NCBI GenBank assembly: GCA_048267165.1
Contig: JBLWYD010000003.1
Location: 62,001 to 126,000, forward strand
DNA length: 64,000 nt
Direction of reading: 5' to 3'
From: PGYR01 sp048267165
GTDB taxonomy: Bacteria > Bacteroidota > Ignavibacteria > Kapaibacteriales > UBA2268
Below the pieces are notes generated by a model, which worked only from the letters and a program-made list of their open reading frames with translations, was not told the origin of the DNA and did no database searches. How positions within the stretch are numbered: the first letter of the stretch is position 1; the number at the start of each line of letters is the position of its first letter. Of the stretch, positions 1-8,765 are shown one piece after another. A program made the position numbers and the translations under genes.

Positions 1-540
1 ACGAACTATTAGCTCACGCATATCAACTTGTCCTTGTGGGTCAAGACCATTAGCCGGCTCATCGAGTATTATAAGTTTTGGGTCGTGGAGTAAGGTTTGG
101 GCTATGCCTAATCGTTGTTTCATACCTTGCGAGAAGGTTTTGACTTTGCTCTCTCTTCTTGATGTTAGCCCTACTAGTTCTAGGACTTCATCTATTTTGG
201 ATTTTAGCTTCTGTACACCTGAGATTTTACCGAGTATCTCCAAGTTCTTCTGAGCAGTTAGGTAAGGGTAAAAGTCTGGTTTTTCAATCAAAGCACCAAC
301 TTGGGCAAGAGTCTCCTCTCTCTCATTTACTATATTCTTTCCTAGTAAAGTGATATTACCTGATGTTGGCTTGATTAGGGATAGAGTCATTCGTATTGAG
401 GTGCTTTTACCAGCACCGTTTGGGCCGAGGAAGCCGAATATATCGCCTTCATATACCTTGAATGATAAGTCGTTAACAGCAAGGAAGTCCTTGTACTGTT
501 TAGATACGTGGTCAAATTCTAAGAAAACTTCTTTTTTCAA
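1..540 (-). CDS. ABC transporter ATP-binding protein (partial, 3' end beyond window)
   Basis: ATPase subunit of an ABC-2/NatA-like exporter; it would hydrolyse ATP at the inner membrane to drive a partner permease that is not in the window. About 180 codons are present and the C-terminus lies beyond position 1. Seen by translating the minus strand: Walker A GPNGAGKST at about residues 39-47, the signature as FSQGMKQR near 138-145 (a common variant of LSGGQ in this subfamily), and Walker B LIILDEP near 157-163 followed by a D-loop (ANGLD). I chose a TTG start at 540 because an in-frame stop lies ten codons upstream and no ATG is available between them. Substrate cannot be told. Confidence 0.85.
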   Translation of the reverse strand, partial: MKKEVFLEFDHVSKQYKDFLAVNDLSFKVYEGDIFGFLGPNGAGKSTSIRMTLSLIKPTSGNITLLGKNIVNEREETLAQVGALIEKPDFYPYLTAQKNLEILGKISGVQKLKSKIDEVLELVGLTSRRESKVKTFSQGMKQRLGIAQTLLHDPKLIILDEPANGLDPQGQVDMRELIVR

Positions 541-715
541 ATTAGATAGTATTGTTGTTGGTTTCAGCTAGTAACGAATGAAAATAATTTTTCGTGGGGA
601 GTTTATAACTTCATAAAGTCTATTATTAGCTTTATTATTTATTTTCGATGCAAGATTTATCAAATTAATCCGTAATTTTATTGGTCTTATTCTATCATTA
701 AATAAAGGTTTTTCA

Positions 716-1273
716 ATGAAAAAGTTACTATTATTACTTATGTTAGTTACTCTTGTGGCATGTAATCAATCGGAAGATGAAATGCACGACTCACAGCAAT
801 GGTCAAGCGATACTATACCTCACCCCGAAGATGGGACTAATTCATCTAAAGTCAATGGAAGTAATCAGGGTAGCTCAACTACGGAATCAACAACTCCATT
901 CAAAATGGAAGAAATAGCAGGTGAGTGGGAAGTTACTATGACTGTTACCAGTACTAACTGCGAAGGTGTTACTACTAACGAAGTAACAGAACAACGTTGG
1001 TTCGTAAATTTTGAGACTGGTGGACTGAACATAACTGTGATGACTAAGGGCAGTAAAGTAAAAGAATATTGGGGCTTTTTCACTGGTAAGAACCTAGAAG
1101 CTATAGCGGATAGAAAACTTACAAAACAAGAAATGCAATTGCTTAACAGCAAAAACGCTAATAGAAATACTCTTAATATGACAGTTGCTGATAAAAACAA
1201 CATAACAGGAAACAGGGTAGATATTAGCAAAGATCTATGCCGTACAGATTATACAATCGTGATGAAGCGGTAA
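716..1273 (+). CDS. hypothetical lipoprotein
   Basis: A 185-residue protein with a lipoprotein signal: positively charged start, Leu-rich core, and lipobox LVAC with the lipidated Cys at residue 16. Residues 17-60 are a Ser/Thr/Asn-rich flexible linker. The rest (about 62-185) alternates hydrophobic and polar residues and could be a small beta-sandwich or lipocalin-like domain with two conserved-looking cysteines (in TNCEG and DLCRTD). I do not recognise the family. It is divergent from the ABC ATPase and has no operon partner. Confidence 0.7.
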   Translation: MKKLLLLLMLVTLVACNQSEDEMHDSQQWSSDTIPHPEDGTNSSKVNGSNQGSSTTESTTPFKMEEIAGEWEVTMTVTSTNCEGVTTNEVTEQRWFVNFETGGLNITVMTKGSKVKEYWGFFTGKNLEAIADRKLTKQEMQLLNSKNANRNTLNMTVADKNNITGNRVDISKDLCRTDYTIVMKR

Positions 1274-1351
1274 TATTAAAGAGAACAGTCAACCAGAATG
1301 AACCGTCTATCCTGAACGCAGCGTAGCGAAATGAAGGATCCAGGTAAAAAA

Positions 1352-1388
1352 AGTATTGCCGTTGGCTTTAGCCAACGGATAGAAGAGC
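1352..1388. repeat. dispersed hairpin repeat R1, copy 1
   Basis: Core CCGTTGGCT, two-base loop, AGCCAACGG (perfect 9-bp stem at 1359-1378) flanked by AGTATTG on the left and ATAGAAGAGC on the right. An inverted copy lies at 2941-2992 and a direct copy at 26869-26920. The first two copies bracket the gene at 1522-2883 in opposite orientation. Confidence 0.85.
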
Positions 1389-1433
1389 CAGCACAACCCA
1401 ACTTGGACTTTAGTCCCATATTTAGTCGCCCCT

Positions 1434-1468
1434 CAAAAAAAAACTTTCACATTCTGTGAGACTTTTTT
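1434..1468 (+). terminator. possible terminator hairpin
   Basis: TTTCACA, a three-base loop, then TGTGAGA (one G-T pair), flanked by a run of A before and T6 after. It could end the lipoprotein transcript in one direction; the symmetrical A and T tracts would allow either strand. It lies within the leader of the next gene, so a regulatory role is also possible. Confidence 0.4.
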
Positions 1469-1521
1469 GCTGTTGGGGTGTCTTTATAGTATATTAGTAG
1501 TACATTAATTGAAAATATAAA

Positions 1522-2883
1522 ATGATAAAATTCCTCATAACTATACTAGCTACAACGATGCTTCTAGCAGCAACCCTATCTAGTGCTGAAATAATTCCTG
1601 TGTGGAATAAGACTAACGAAGCTGGTGAAATTCACGATATGGAATTTCTTCGAGGGGAAGACCAATTTATACTACTTGCTGGTACGGCAGAAAACAGTCA
1701 AATACAGATAAGGGAAACAATGACAGGGGAATTGGTAAGAAGTTTCCCCATGAACTCGTTTCATCAACCAAAATTAGCGATTACTCCTGATAGTAACAGG
1801 TTTGTATTAGTTACTGGTGGGACGGACAAATTAGGTGCAACTATCGAGCTAAGAGATATTAGTAGCTTTAACTTGATTAAAAAGGATTCACTGATTAATA
1901 CCAAAGATGAAATTTCAGGTAAAGATTTGTTCTATGTATTTAATCAAATAGTAATCGATCCAATTAGACCTTATGCATATGTGATATTAGAACACACTAA
2001 TTTCACAACAACACTGCCGAAAGATTCGACCTTTGTAATAATTTATAATTATGAAACCATGCAAAGATTAAAGGATTTAACTCCAATAGGATTTGGTGCA
2101 GAATATATTTCACAAATAGCTGTATCCAAAGATGGAAAATATCTAGCTACATTGAATGATGGTAAAGCATACCTAACGGTATGGAACTTAGAAACTTATG
2201 AGGAAATGAGTAGTGTGAAGTTATGGGATGAAGACCTAACTGATAATTGGTGTGAATCTAAGGATATAGATTTTTCAGAAACTAATAGTGATTTGATATA
2301 TTTTTCGGGAATTTATCCTAAAAAGAATATTGATAATACAAGTATTTATAAATATTTCGTTACCGAAAATTCTACTAGTAATGAGTATGATTTCGAATTT
2401 GGACCTGGTGAATTTATAATTAAAACTAAATCTGATAAATTATTAATTACAAGCGGCTTATTCTTTACTTACTATGATATTTCTAAAGATAGTATTATTC
2501 TATTTAGAAAAGAAGATAACGATTTCCCTTTCTCTAAAAATCTAATATTTTCAGATAAACACCATATATTAATTGGTAATAGATTTAGCAATGTAGGATC
2601 AATAAAATTTGATGACCTTAGTATAGTTGATCATGAAGGAAAAGCAGAAATAATAATCTCGCCTAACCCAACAACCAGCTCCCTCAAAATAGAGATTGGC
2701 AACGAAGGACTAATCACTAGCTACAAAGTAACAGATGCTAATGGCAAGCAAGTTCTATCGGGTAGTAACTCGCCATCGACTTCGGTTAGTATAGATGTGG
2801 AGTCGTTATTAGTGGGAGTCTATATAATAGAGCTGACTACTAGCAGCGGCGATGTTGTTACCGATAAATTCGTGAAGGAGTGA
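1522..2883 (+). CDS. secreted beta-propeller-like protein with T9SS sorting domain
   Basis: A 453-residue exported protein. Residues 1-22 form a signal peptide (hydrophobic core ending SSA). Residues about 30-370 contain repeated blades of the WD40/YVTN style (SKDGKYLATLNDG, YLTVWNLETYEEM). The last 75 residues are a T9SS type-A-like sorting domain: PNPTTSSLKIEI, a GKQVLSG turn, then VGVYIIELTTSSG and a basic/acidic end. Such domains are recognised by the Por system and removed at the outer membrane. No catalytic motif was seen, so a binding or adhesive surface role is inferred. It is a single gene between two inverted copies of repeat R1. Confidence 0.8.
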   Translation: MIKFLITILATTMLLAATLSSAEIIPVWNKTNEAGEIHDMEFLRGEDQFILLAGTAENSQIQIRETMTGELVRSFPMNSFHQPKLAITPDSNRFVLVTGGTDKLGATIELRDISSFNLIKKDSLINTKDEISGKDLFYVFNQIVIDPIRPYAYVILEHTNFTTTLPKDSTFVIIYNYETMQRLKDLTPIGFGAEYISQIAVSKDGKYLATLNDGKAYLTVWNLETYEEMSSVKLWDEDLTDNWCESKDIDFSETNSDLIYFSGIYPKKNIDNTSIYKYFVTENSTSNEYDFEFGPGEFIIKTKSDKLLITSGLFFTYYDISKDSIILFRKEDNDFPFSKNLIFSDKHHILIGNRFSNVGSIKFDDLSIVDHEGKAEIIISPNPTTSSLKIEIGNEGLITSYKVTDANGKQVLSGSNSPSTSVSIDVESLLVGVYIIELTTSSGDVVTDKFVKE

Positions 2884-3285
2884 GTGGGGGTGGTTAATCA
2901 AATGCTCTCATTTCGGCTCCGCTCAATGACCGCATTTCGGTGGTTGCTCTTCTATCCGTTAGCTTGAGGCCAACGGCAATACTTTTTTTCCTAGACTCTT
3001 CGGACTTCCACACTTTGTGTTCTCTGTGTATTAAATTAAAATATCTAATCATTGTGTACTTTGTGTTAAAACAAAATATGATGTTAGGTTTATAAAAGCT
3101 GAGATGGTATAAACATTAGGAATAAACCCCATCTAGAAAATCCTTAAATCCTGTAATCCTGTTCTAACAAATAGAGATTACCACGTCACTGCGTTCCTCG
3201 TAATGACTTATTACAAAGGGTTTGGGAGATTTGGAGACGTAAACAATACGACTCTACAAGGTTATTGGATTCTTCCACATTTCGT
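2884..3285. other. gene-free spacer made of dispersed repeats
   Basis: No ORF with coding character. The stretch is a chain of short repeats also found elsewhere in the window: R1 inverted (2941-2992), a block reading CTAGACTCTTCGGAC (near 2991-3005), a CTTTGTGTTCTCTGTGT block (3012-3028) and a TACTTTGTGTTAAAAC block (near 3057), a block with ATCCTTAAATCCTGTAATCC (about 3132-3165), and GAGACGT...ACGACTCTACAA (3233-3258). Reverse-complement versions of most of these lie in the spacer at 26393-27144. Confidence 0.7.
2941..2992. repeat. dispersed hairpin repeat R1, copy 2 (inverted)
   Basis: Reverse complement of the 1341-1391 copy: GCTCTTCTATCCGTT on the left and CCAACGGCAATACTTTTT on the right with a degenerate centre. 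Similarity extends at least 45 bases, beyond the hairpin itself, so it is a copy rather than chance symmetry. Confidence 0.8.
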
Positions 3286-4548
3286 CTAACAAAATAGTAA
3301 CTTCTTCGCTTTTTCTAGCTCTTCTCTGTGCATTGGGTGAGCTACCTTTATTAATTCAACTATTCGCTCTTCTATTGTTTTACCATAAAGATATGCGACA
3401 CCATATTCTGTTACAACATAGTGTATATGCGCTCTGGTTGTTACTACACCGGCGCCTTGCTTTAGGAAAGGAACGATTTTTGATTCACCTCTACTAGTAG
3501 TCGAGCTTAGTGCTATTATCGGTTTACCACCTTCCGATAGCGATGCCCCGCGGATGAAATCCATCTGCCCACCGACTCCTGAGTATATTTTAGCCCCTAT
3601 CGAATCGGCACATACCTGACCCGTTAGGTCTATTTCGATTGCACTATTAATAGCTACTACTTTTGGGTTTCTTTGTATTACAGTCGGGCTGTTCACATAG
3701 TCAGAATCCAACATATGTACCGAAGGGTTATCATCAATAAAGTCATATAACTTTCTGCTACCAACTACGAAAGAAGATACTATATAGCCCTTGTGCTTAT
3801 TCTTGTACTTCCCGTTTATTACTCCACTTTCCACTAGCGGCAATATACCATCGGAAAACATTTCCGAATGAATCCCTAAGTCTTTGTGGTTTCCTAGGAA
3901 TGAAAGAACAGCATTTGGTATAGCTCCTATGCCCATCTGTAAGGTAGAGCCGTCATCTATTAACTCGGCTATGTTCTTACCAATAGCCATGTTTTCTTCG
4001 GAAAGCTCTTCGTATTCAACTTCGTATAAGTCTATGTTCCCTTCTACAGCTACATCAATATCGCTTATATGTATTATGCCATCGCCGTGAGTTCTAGGCA
4101 TTTTATTATTGATTTGTGCTATAACTATTTTGGCAGTTTCCATAGCCGCAAGTGAAGTATCTATCGAAGTTCCTAGTGAACAGAATCCGTGTTTGTCTGG
4201 CGGAGATACTGTAATTAGGGCTACATCTATTTTTATTACTCCTTTGCGGAATAGCTTAGGTGCTTCACTAAGGAAAATCGGTATGTAGCTACTTCTTCCA
4301 CCACGAACTGATTGCCTAGTATTAGCACCTACGAACATAGCTTTTACTATGAATGAATCTTCCATACCTTCATTGCAATATGGAGCCGGGCCTTCGGTGT
4401 GGATTTGGTATATACTTACATTACGTAACTCACTATGTCTATCACTCATCGCTTGCACTAGTAGTGATGGAGTCGCAGCGGCTGAGTGGATATATACGTT
4501 GTCATTGCTTTTGATTAATTTTACTGCTTCTTGTGCTGTTTGAGTCAT
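3286..4548 (-). CDS. acetyl-CoA hydrolase/CoA-transferase family protein (4-hydroxybutyrate CoA-transferase-like)
   Basis: Transfers CoA between an acyl-CoA and a free carboxylate in the cytoplasm; acetate, butyrate, succinate or 4-hydroxybutyrate are typical substrates of the family. Length 420 matches the Cat2/AbfT group. Seen: MGIGAIPNAVL (about 205-215), LGIHSEMFSDG with the expected catalytic Glu at about 229, SGVGGQMDF (323-331) that forms the CoA/oxyanion loop, and the C-terminal signature VTEYGVAYLYGKTIEER. It stands alone, convergent with the preceding gene, so the pathway is not shown by context. The exact substrate is uncertain. Confidence 0.88.
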   Translation of the reverse strand: MTQTAQEAVKLIKSNDNVYIHSAAATPSLLVQAMSDRHSELRNVSIYQIHTEGPAPYCNEGMEDSFIVKAMFVGANTRQSVRGGRSSYIPIFLSEAPKLFRKGVIKIDVALITVSPPDKHGFCSLGTSIDTSLAAMETAKIVIAQINNKMPRTHGDGIIHISDIDVAVEGNIDLYEVEYEELSEENMAIGKNIAELIDDGSTLQMGIGAIPNAVLSFLGNHKDLGIHSEMFSDGILPLVESGVINGKYKNKHKGYIVSSFVVGSRKLYDFIDDNPSVHMLDSDYVNSPTVIQRNPKVVAINSAIEIDLTGQVCADSIGAKIYSGVGGQMDFIRGASLSEGGKPIIALSSTTSRGESKIVPFLKQGAGVVTTRAHIHYVVTEYGVAYLYGKTIEERIVELIKVAHPMHREELEKAKKLLFC

Positions 4549-4660
4549 TGTTTATTTTCGTTTCAGTTTTTAATTTATACAAAATTAACCATTTCAAAGG
4601 AGTTAAAAAATAATTAAAGATTAAATACTCTTTTTTCTTTTATATCAAATATTCTTTTCA

Positions 4661-4668
4661 TATATTTG
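4661..4668 (+). promoter_or_regulatory. candidate -7 box of the copper operon
   Basis: TATATTTG matches the Bacteroidetes -7 consensus TAnnTTTG exactly and lies 29 bases before the GTG start at 4698. A T-rich stretch stands where the -33 TTTG would be. Confidence 0.4.
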
Positions 4669-4697
4669 TCTTAGGTAATAACACAAAATACGAATAA

Positions 4698-5066
4698 GTG
4701 AAAAGAACATTTGCCATATTATCAATACTATTATACATCAACGCGTTGATTATACCCGTGTTTCCTGTATTCAATTACATGGTCAATACGGAACTATACG
4801 AAGCGTTGTGTATCAATAAAGACAAACCCCAAATGGAATGTAATGGTAAATGTCATCTTTCTGATGAGTTGAAAGAGCAGGAAACTAAAAAGAAAACTAC
4901 TCCTCTACTCGACATTAATCTAAAAGACTATCCTATCGGATTTGTACATTTCGTAGTGCTAGATGATTTGATTCCTACGGAGTTCGAACCCCATGTAATT
5001 CCTACTAGTGAATACTCATTTCATCTGGAGTTAGACATATTTCATCCCCCTAAGCAATTAGTATAA
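4698..5066 (+). CDS. small exported or membrane-anchored CNGKC-motif protein, copper locus
   Basis: A 122-residue protein with a hydrophobic N-terminal segment (about 6-28) and the motif INKDKPQMECNGKCHL near 43-57. Similar short proteins with a C-x-G-K-C motif are, as I recall, common in Bacteroidetes next to metal-related TonB receptors; this was not checked. The two Cys plus His/Met suggest metal binding. The GTG start is required because there is no earlier in-frame ATG. The next gene begins 79 bases downstream on the same strand, so it is probably the first gene of the three-gene locus. The function is inferred from context only. Confidence 0.65.
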   Translation: MKRTFAILSILLYINALIIPVFPVFNYMVNTELYEALCINKDKPQMECNGKCHLSDELKEQETKKKTTPLLDINLKDYPIGFVHFVVLDDLIPTEFEPHVIPTSEYSFHLELDIFHPPKQLV

Positions 5067-5145
5067 ATCACATATACTTACACAAAATAAATTGCTTTTT
5101 TTAACAAATAAATAATATAAATAAAAATATATAAAAGGGATAACT

Positions 5146-5931
5146 ATGTTTAATTCAATAAAATACGTAGCATTGTTGCTACTTGCATTCACACTATTTT
5201 CTTGTTCTGATGATGAAACTAATCCAGTAAAAGATAATGATGACGTTACACTTAACTCAATAGCTAATAAGACTTCTGGCGATTATACTTACGAAATAGT
5301 ATCGGAAGATACGGAACTAAAAGAAGGACACAGTGTGTTCTACATAAGAGCTACGGACAACTCAAGTAACTCAATTGCTAAGGATTTATCAGTAAATCTG
5401 ATGATGGATATGGGAATGATGATGCACTCGACTCCATTCATGACTGAAGTTGTGACTATGAATGACAAAGAATACATTAAAGTAGATGCTTCATTTATTA
5501 TGGCTAGTGCAGGTGGTACTTGGTTCTTGACACTTAAGTCTGAAACTATGTCAATAGATGAGAGAATAGACTACACAGTAGTTGCTACTGGTAATGTAAA
5601 GAGATTTACTTATGAAGAAAAACCATACTTCGTAACACTTCGCTCTTTAGATTCTCCGAAGGTAGGAATGAATGACTTTACTGTTTCGATTCACACTCGT
5701 GAGACTATGATGATACATCCAGCAGTTACTGATTTGACTACAGAAGTAGAGATGCTAATGCCATCTATGGGTCATGGCTCATCTGGAAACGAAAACCCTG
5801 TTCATGCTGCAAATGGTGTGTACAATGGTAAAGTGAACTTCAATATGACAGGCGATTGGCAAATAACATTAAAGCTGAAAAGAGGCGATATGATGATAGG
5901 CGAGCCAATAGTTTACACATTGGATTTCTAA
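5146..5931 (+). CDS. Met/His-rich lipoprotein (YtkA/FixH-like), copper locus
   Basis: A 261-residue lipoprotein: signal with lipobox LFSC (Cys at about 20). The mature part seems to hold two Ig-like/YtkA-like beta domains. The first (about 45-145) has a Met/His cluster, MMDMGMMMHSTPFM; the second (about 150-261) has MLMPSMGHGSSG, which resembles the PxMGHG signature of YtkA-like domains. Such Met/His clusters bind Cu(I)/Cu(II) in periplasmic copper proteins. It lies between the CNGKC protein and the TonB receptor, consistent with capture or handover of copper at the outer membrane. A role in binding is inferred. Confidence 0.75.
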   Translation: MFNSIKYVALLLLAFTLFSCSDDETNPVKDNDDVTLNSIANKTSGDYTYEIVSEDTELKEGHSVFYIRATDNSSNSIAKDLSVNLMMDMGMMMHSTPFMTEVVTMNDKEYIKVDASFIMASAGGTWFLTLKSETMSIDERIDYTVVATGNVKRFTYEEKPYFVTLRSLDSPKVGMNDFTVSIHTRETMMIHPAVTDLTTEVEMLMPSMGHGSSGNENPVHAANGVYNGKVNFNMTGDWQITLKLKRGDMMIGEPIVYTLDF

Positions 5932-5943
5932 TCTAAATCTTAA

Positions 5944-5983
5944 AGAGAAATGGGTGTACCAACTTGGTACACCCACAGTCTCT
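5944..5983 (+). promoter_or_regulatory. large perfect palindrome between copper lipoprotein and TonB receptor
   Basis: TGGGTGTACCAA, one base, then its exact reverse complement (5951-5975). It is extended by AGAGA (5944-5948) pairing with TCTCT (5979-5983). No T-run follows, so it is not a classical terminator. It is probably an mRNA processing or stability hairpin, or an operator. Confidence 0.7.
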
Positions 5984-5993
5984 GGAGAATTAA

Positions 5994-8003
5994 ATGAAAA
6001 AGATTATAATATTATTACTATTGCCATTCTTTTTGTTAGCTGAATCAGAGCAAGACTCAATCTCAAATATTGAGTACAAATCTGATGAGATTATAGTAAT
6101 AGACGATGATTTTAATGTAGTTCAGAAGAATATGAATACTGTGCTGAACTCAGTCGATGATTTGCTAAAGTATAACAACTCTATTGATTTGATAACACGT
6201 GCAAATTTTGCTTCAGAAGCAATAGTACGCGGCTATGATCAAAATAGATTGAGTGTTACAATAGATGGTATGCGTATGTTCTCAGCTTGTATAGACAAGA
6301 TGGATCCGATTACGTCATACATAGAAGTAGAGAACCTTAAAGCTAGTGAAGTATCTGCTGACAAATCAGATATGAGCCACGGTATTTCCGTTGGTGGAAG
6401 CTTGAACTTCATAACTAATAAACCAGCACTCAATGAAGATTTTCGTATAGTCCTTGATAATCAATTCAGCTCTGCATCAGACTATTACAATAGCAAGGGT
6501 AGAGTTGATTACTCTAGTGGTAATTTCGCAACTTTACTTAGCTATTCTGTAAAAAATGCAGGTAATTATACAGCTGGTAATAGCTCATCTATCGGTAATA
6601 GTAGCTTCAGAAAAGAAAATATAAAGCTAAACACACTCTTCAATTCAAGCCAAAATATATCGCACGGATTAGAGTACATATATGACCACAGTGCAGATGT
6701 TGGCTATCCTGCTCTAATTATGGATACTCGTAGCACTGAGATGAATATGATTTCTTACCAACTCAGTATGAAGAACGTAAGCGACGTGATACTCTCTTGG
6801 GATACACGAGTTTATTACAATAGTATATCACATCTGATGGACGATTATGACAGAAGTGATGAAGAGATAATGAACAGAGCGGTTATGCCGGGCATGTATA
6901 TGCCTATGGATGGTACTACTGAGACTATGGGATTCTTGACTAAAAACAAGCTTTTGTTGGGTAAAGATGTACTGAAATTGACAATGGAAGTCTTCCGAAT
7001 GAACGCATTTTCGGATATGAGGATGGAGATGTTAGAGACTGGCAGAGAGATGTATCTAATCAATCTTGGTGATATAGAAACTTATAATGGTGGCGTTTAC
7101 GCTGGGTATTTCACTCAACTAAGTGAATCATTTCTGTTGAAGCTAAACGGAAGAGTTGACTATATAACTCGTACTGTGAATAGTGAATTTGCAAGAGCAA
7201 CTGCAGAAAGCTATTGGGGTGATAACTACTCTAATAACAATCTACAGCTCAACACTTCAGCGAATTTGCAAATGGATATTTCAAATCACGAAAGTGCTAA
7301 TATGACGATTTCGAGAGTAGAAAGAGCACCTACACATCTAGAGTCATTCGGGTTCTATATCTACAATATTGCAGATAATTCTATTTACATTGGTAACCCA
7401 AATTTGAATAAAGAAAAATCATATTCTGTAAACCTTGGATATGATTACAATGTCGAAAATTTCAATATTAAAGTTAATCTATACAATGACTATATAGTTG
7501 ATTATATAGCTGGTTTAGTAGATGAAGGAGTTGAAGTAGTAGAGACTTTCGCTCAGAGCTTTAAGTTATTCCAAAATATAGGCGATGCGAATATAACTGG
7601 TGTAGAAGCAAGTTTTGATTATAATATAAACGAGAGCTTTGGGATATTAACTAAGGTAAAGTACCAGTACTCTCGGTCTATTACTTACAATGAGTCATTG
7701 CCATTTACACCACCTCTATCTGGGATTATTAATCTAAGTTATAATGCTGATGATTTGGTTTCTGTATTGAGTGCAGAGTTCGCTATGGAACAGAATAATA
7801 TTTCTAAGAATATAACAATTGAAGATACTACTCCGGGTTATATGGTTCTCAACTGGAGAAATAACTATAAGATAAATGATACATTCACTGCCAGATTCGG
7901 CGTAGAGAATATCTTTGACAAATATTACTACACTCACTTTAGCATCAACAATCTACCTAATTTAGGAAGAAATCTATACTTAGGACTAGTTGTAGGGCTA
8001 TAA
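5994..8003 (+). CDS. TonB-dependent copper receptor, OprC/NosA family
   Basis: A 669-residue outer-membrane receptor with signal peptide (1-16), plug domain (about 30-145) and a C-terminal 22-strand barrel ending GRNLYLGLVVGL. The plug carries IDGMRMFSACIDKMDP, giving CxxxM at Cys99/Met103. The barrel carries HLM at His280/Met282. In Pseudomonas OprC, as known from its structure, copper is bound by a CxxxM and an HxM pair about 180 residues apart; here the spacing is 181. Many other methionines (MPGMYMPMDG, DMRMEM) support copper handling. Energy would come from TonB/ExbBD, which are not in the window. It is the last gene of the locus. Confidence 0.88.
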   Translation: MKKIIILLLLPFFLLAESEQDSISNIEYKSDEIIVIDDDFNVVQKNMNTVLNSVDDLLKYNNSIDLITRANFASEAIVRGYDQNRLSVTIDGMRMFSACIDKMDPITSYIEVENLKASEVSADKSDMSHGISVGGSLNFITNKPALNEDFRIVLDNQFSSASDYYNSKGRVDYSSGNFATLLSYSVKNAGNYTAGNSSSIGNSSFRKENIKLNTLFNSSQNISHGLEYIYDHSADVGYPALIMDTRSTEMNMISYQLSMKNVSDVILSWDTRVYYNSISHLMDDYDRSDEEIMNRAVMPGMYMPMDGTTETMGFLTKNKLLLGKDVLKLTMEVFRMNAFSDMRMEMLETGREMYLINLGDIETYNGGVYAGYFTQLSESFLLKLNGRVDYITRTVNSEFARATAESYWGDNYSNNNLQLNTSANLQMDISNHESANMTISRVERAPTHLESFGFYIYNIADNSIYIGNPNLNKEKSYSVNLGYDYNVENFNIKVNLYNDYIVDYIAGLVDEGVEVVETFAQSFKLFQNIGDANITGVEASFDYNINESFGILTKVKYQYSRSITYNESLPFTPPLSGIINLSYNADDLVSVLSAEFAMEQNNISKNITIEDTTPGYMVLNWRNNYKINDTFTARFGVENIFDKYYYTHFSINNLPNLGRNLYLGLVVGL

Positions 8004-8106
8004 ACAACATAAGAGTACGAAAAGAGTCAAATAATTGTATTTACTCTGATACTTGATTAAATTGTGAATTGAATTTGAATCGAAAATAAAACAGTTGACT
8101 ACAATT

Positions 8107-8763
8107 ATGAATTTAATATTTTTAGGCCCCCCCGGTGCAGGTAAAGGAACACAAGCTAAGCGTATATGTGATAAGCATAACTTAACACAAATTGCGACTG
8201 GCGATATACTACGTGAGCATCTGAAAAACGAAACAGGTCTTGGTAAAAAAGCAAAAGAGTTTATCAATGCTGGTAACCTAGTACCCAATGATTTGATCAT
8301 CGATATGATGAGATATGAAATAGAGAAAAACAGATCAAAAGGTGGCTACCTACTTGACGGTTTCCCGAGAACTGTAACTCAAGCCGAAGCACTAGACGAA
8401 TTGCTAAAAGATATAAACGATAAAATTGATGTAGCAATAGTACTCAATGTACCGAATAGCGAACTAATGGCTCGTTTGACTGGTCGTAGAGTATGCCCTA
8501 GCTGTGGCACTTCTTATCATCTGATATTCAATCCTCCTGCTAATGAAGGCGTTTGCGATCATGATGGCGAAGAGCTAATCCAAAGAAAAGATGATAACGA
8601 AGAAACAGTGAACAATAGACTAGAAGTTTACGCTAATGAGACTAAACCTATTATCACTTACTACGAAAAGCAAGGACTAGCACACCACGTAGATGGTGTT
8701 GGTTCGGTTGACGAAATATTCAATCTGATAAACGAAGGAATCGATTCATTCGTGAACGATTAA
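8107..8763 (+). CDS. adk: adenylate kinase
   Basis: Cytoplasmic AMP + ATP = 2 ADP phosphotransferase. Seen: P-loop GPPGAGKGTQ (residues 7-16), the AMP-binding TGDILRE, DGFPRT, and a LID with a zinc site (CPSCG...CDHD, that is C-x2-C...C-x2-D). Length about 218 is normal for the long-LID form. I chose the ATG at 8107 because the family starts MNLIFLGPPG; an upstream in-frame TTG at 8095 would add four residues. A transposase-like gene follows after two bases, so both probably lie on one transcript. Confidence 0.96.
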   Translation: MNLIFLGPPGAGKGTQAKRICDKHNLTQIATGDILREHLKNETGLGKKAKEFINAGNLVPNDLIIDMMRYEIEKNRSKGGYLLDGFPRTVTQAEALDELLKDINDKIDVAIVLNVPNSELMARLTGRRVCPSCGTSYHLIFNPPANEGVCDHDGEELIQRKDDNEETVNNRLEVYANETKPIITYYEKQGLAHHVDGVGSVDEIFNLINEGIDSFVND

Positions 8764-8765
8764 CA

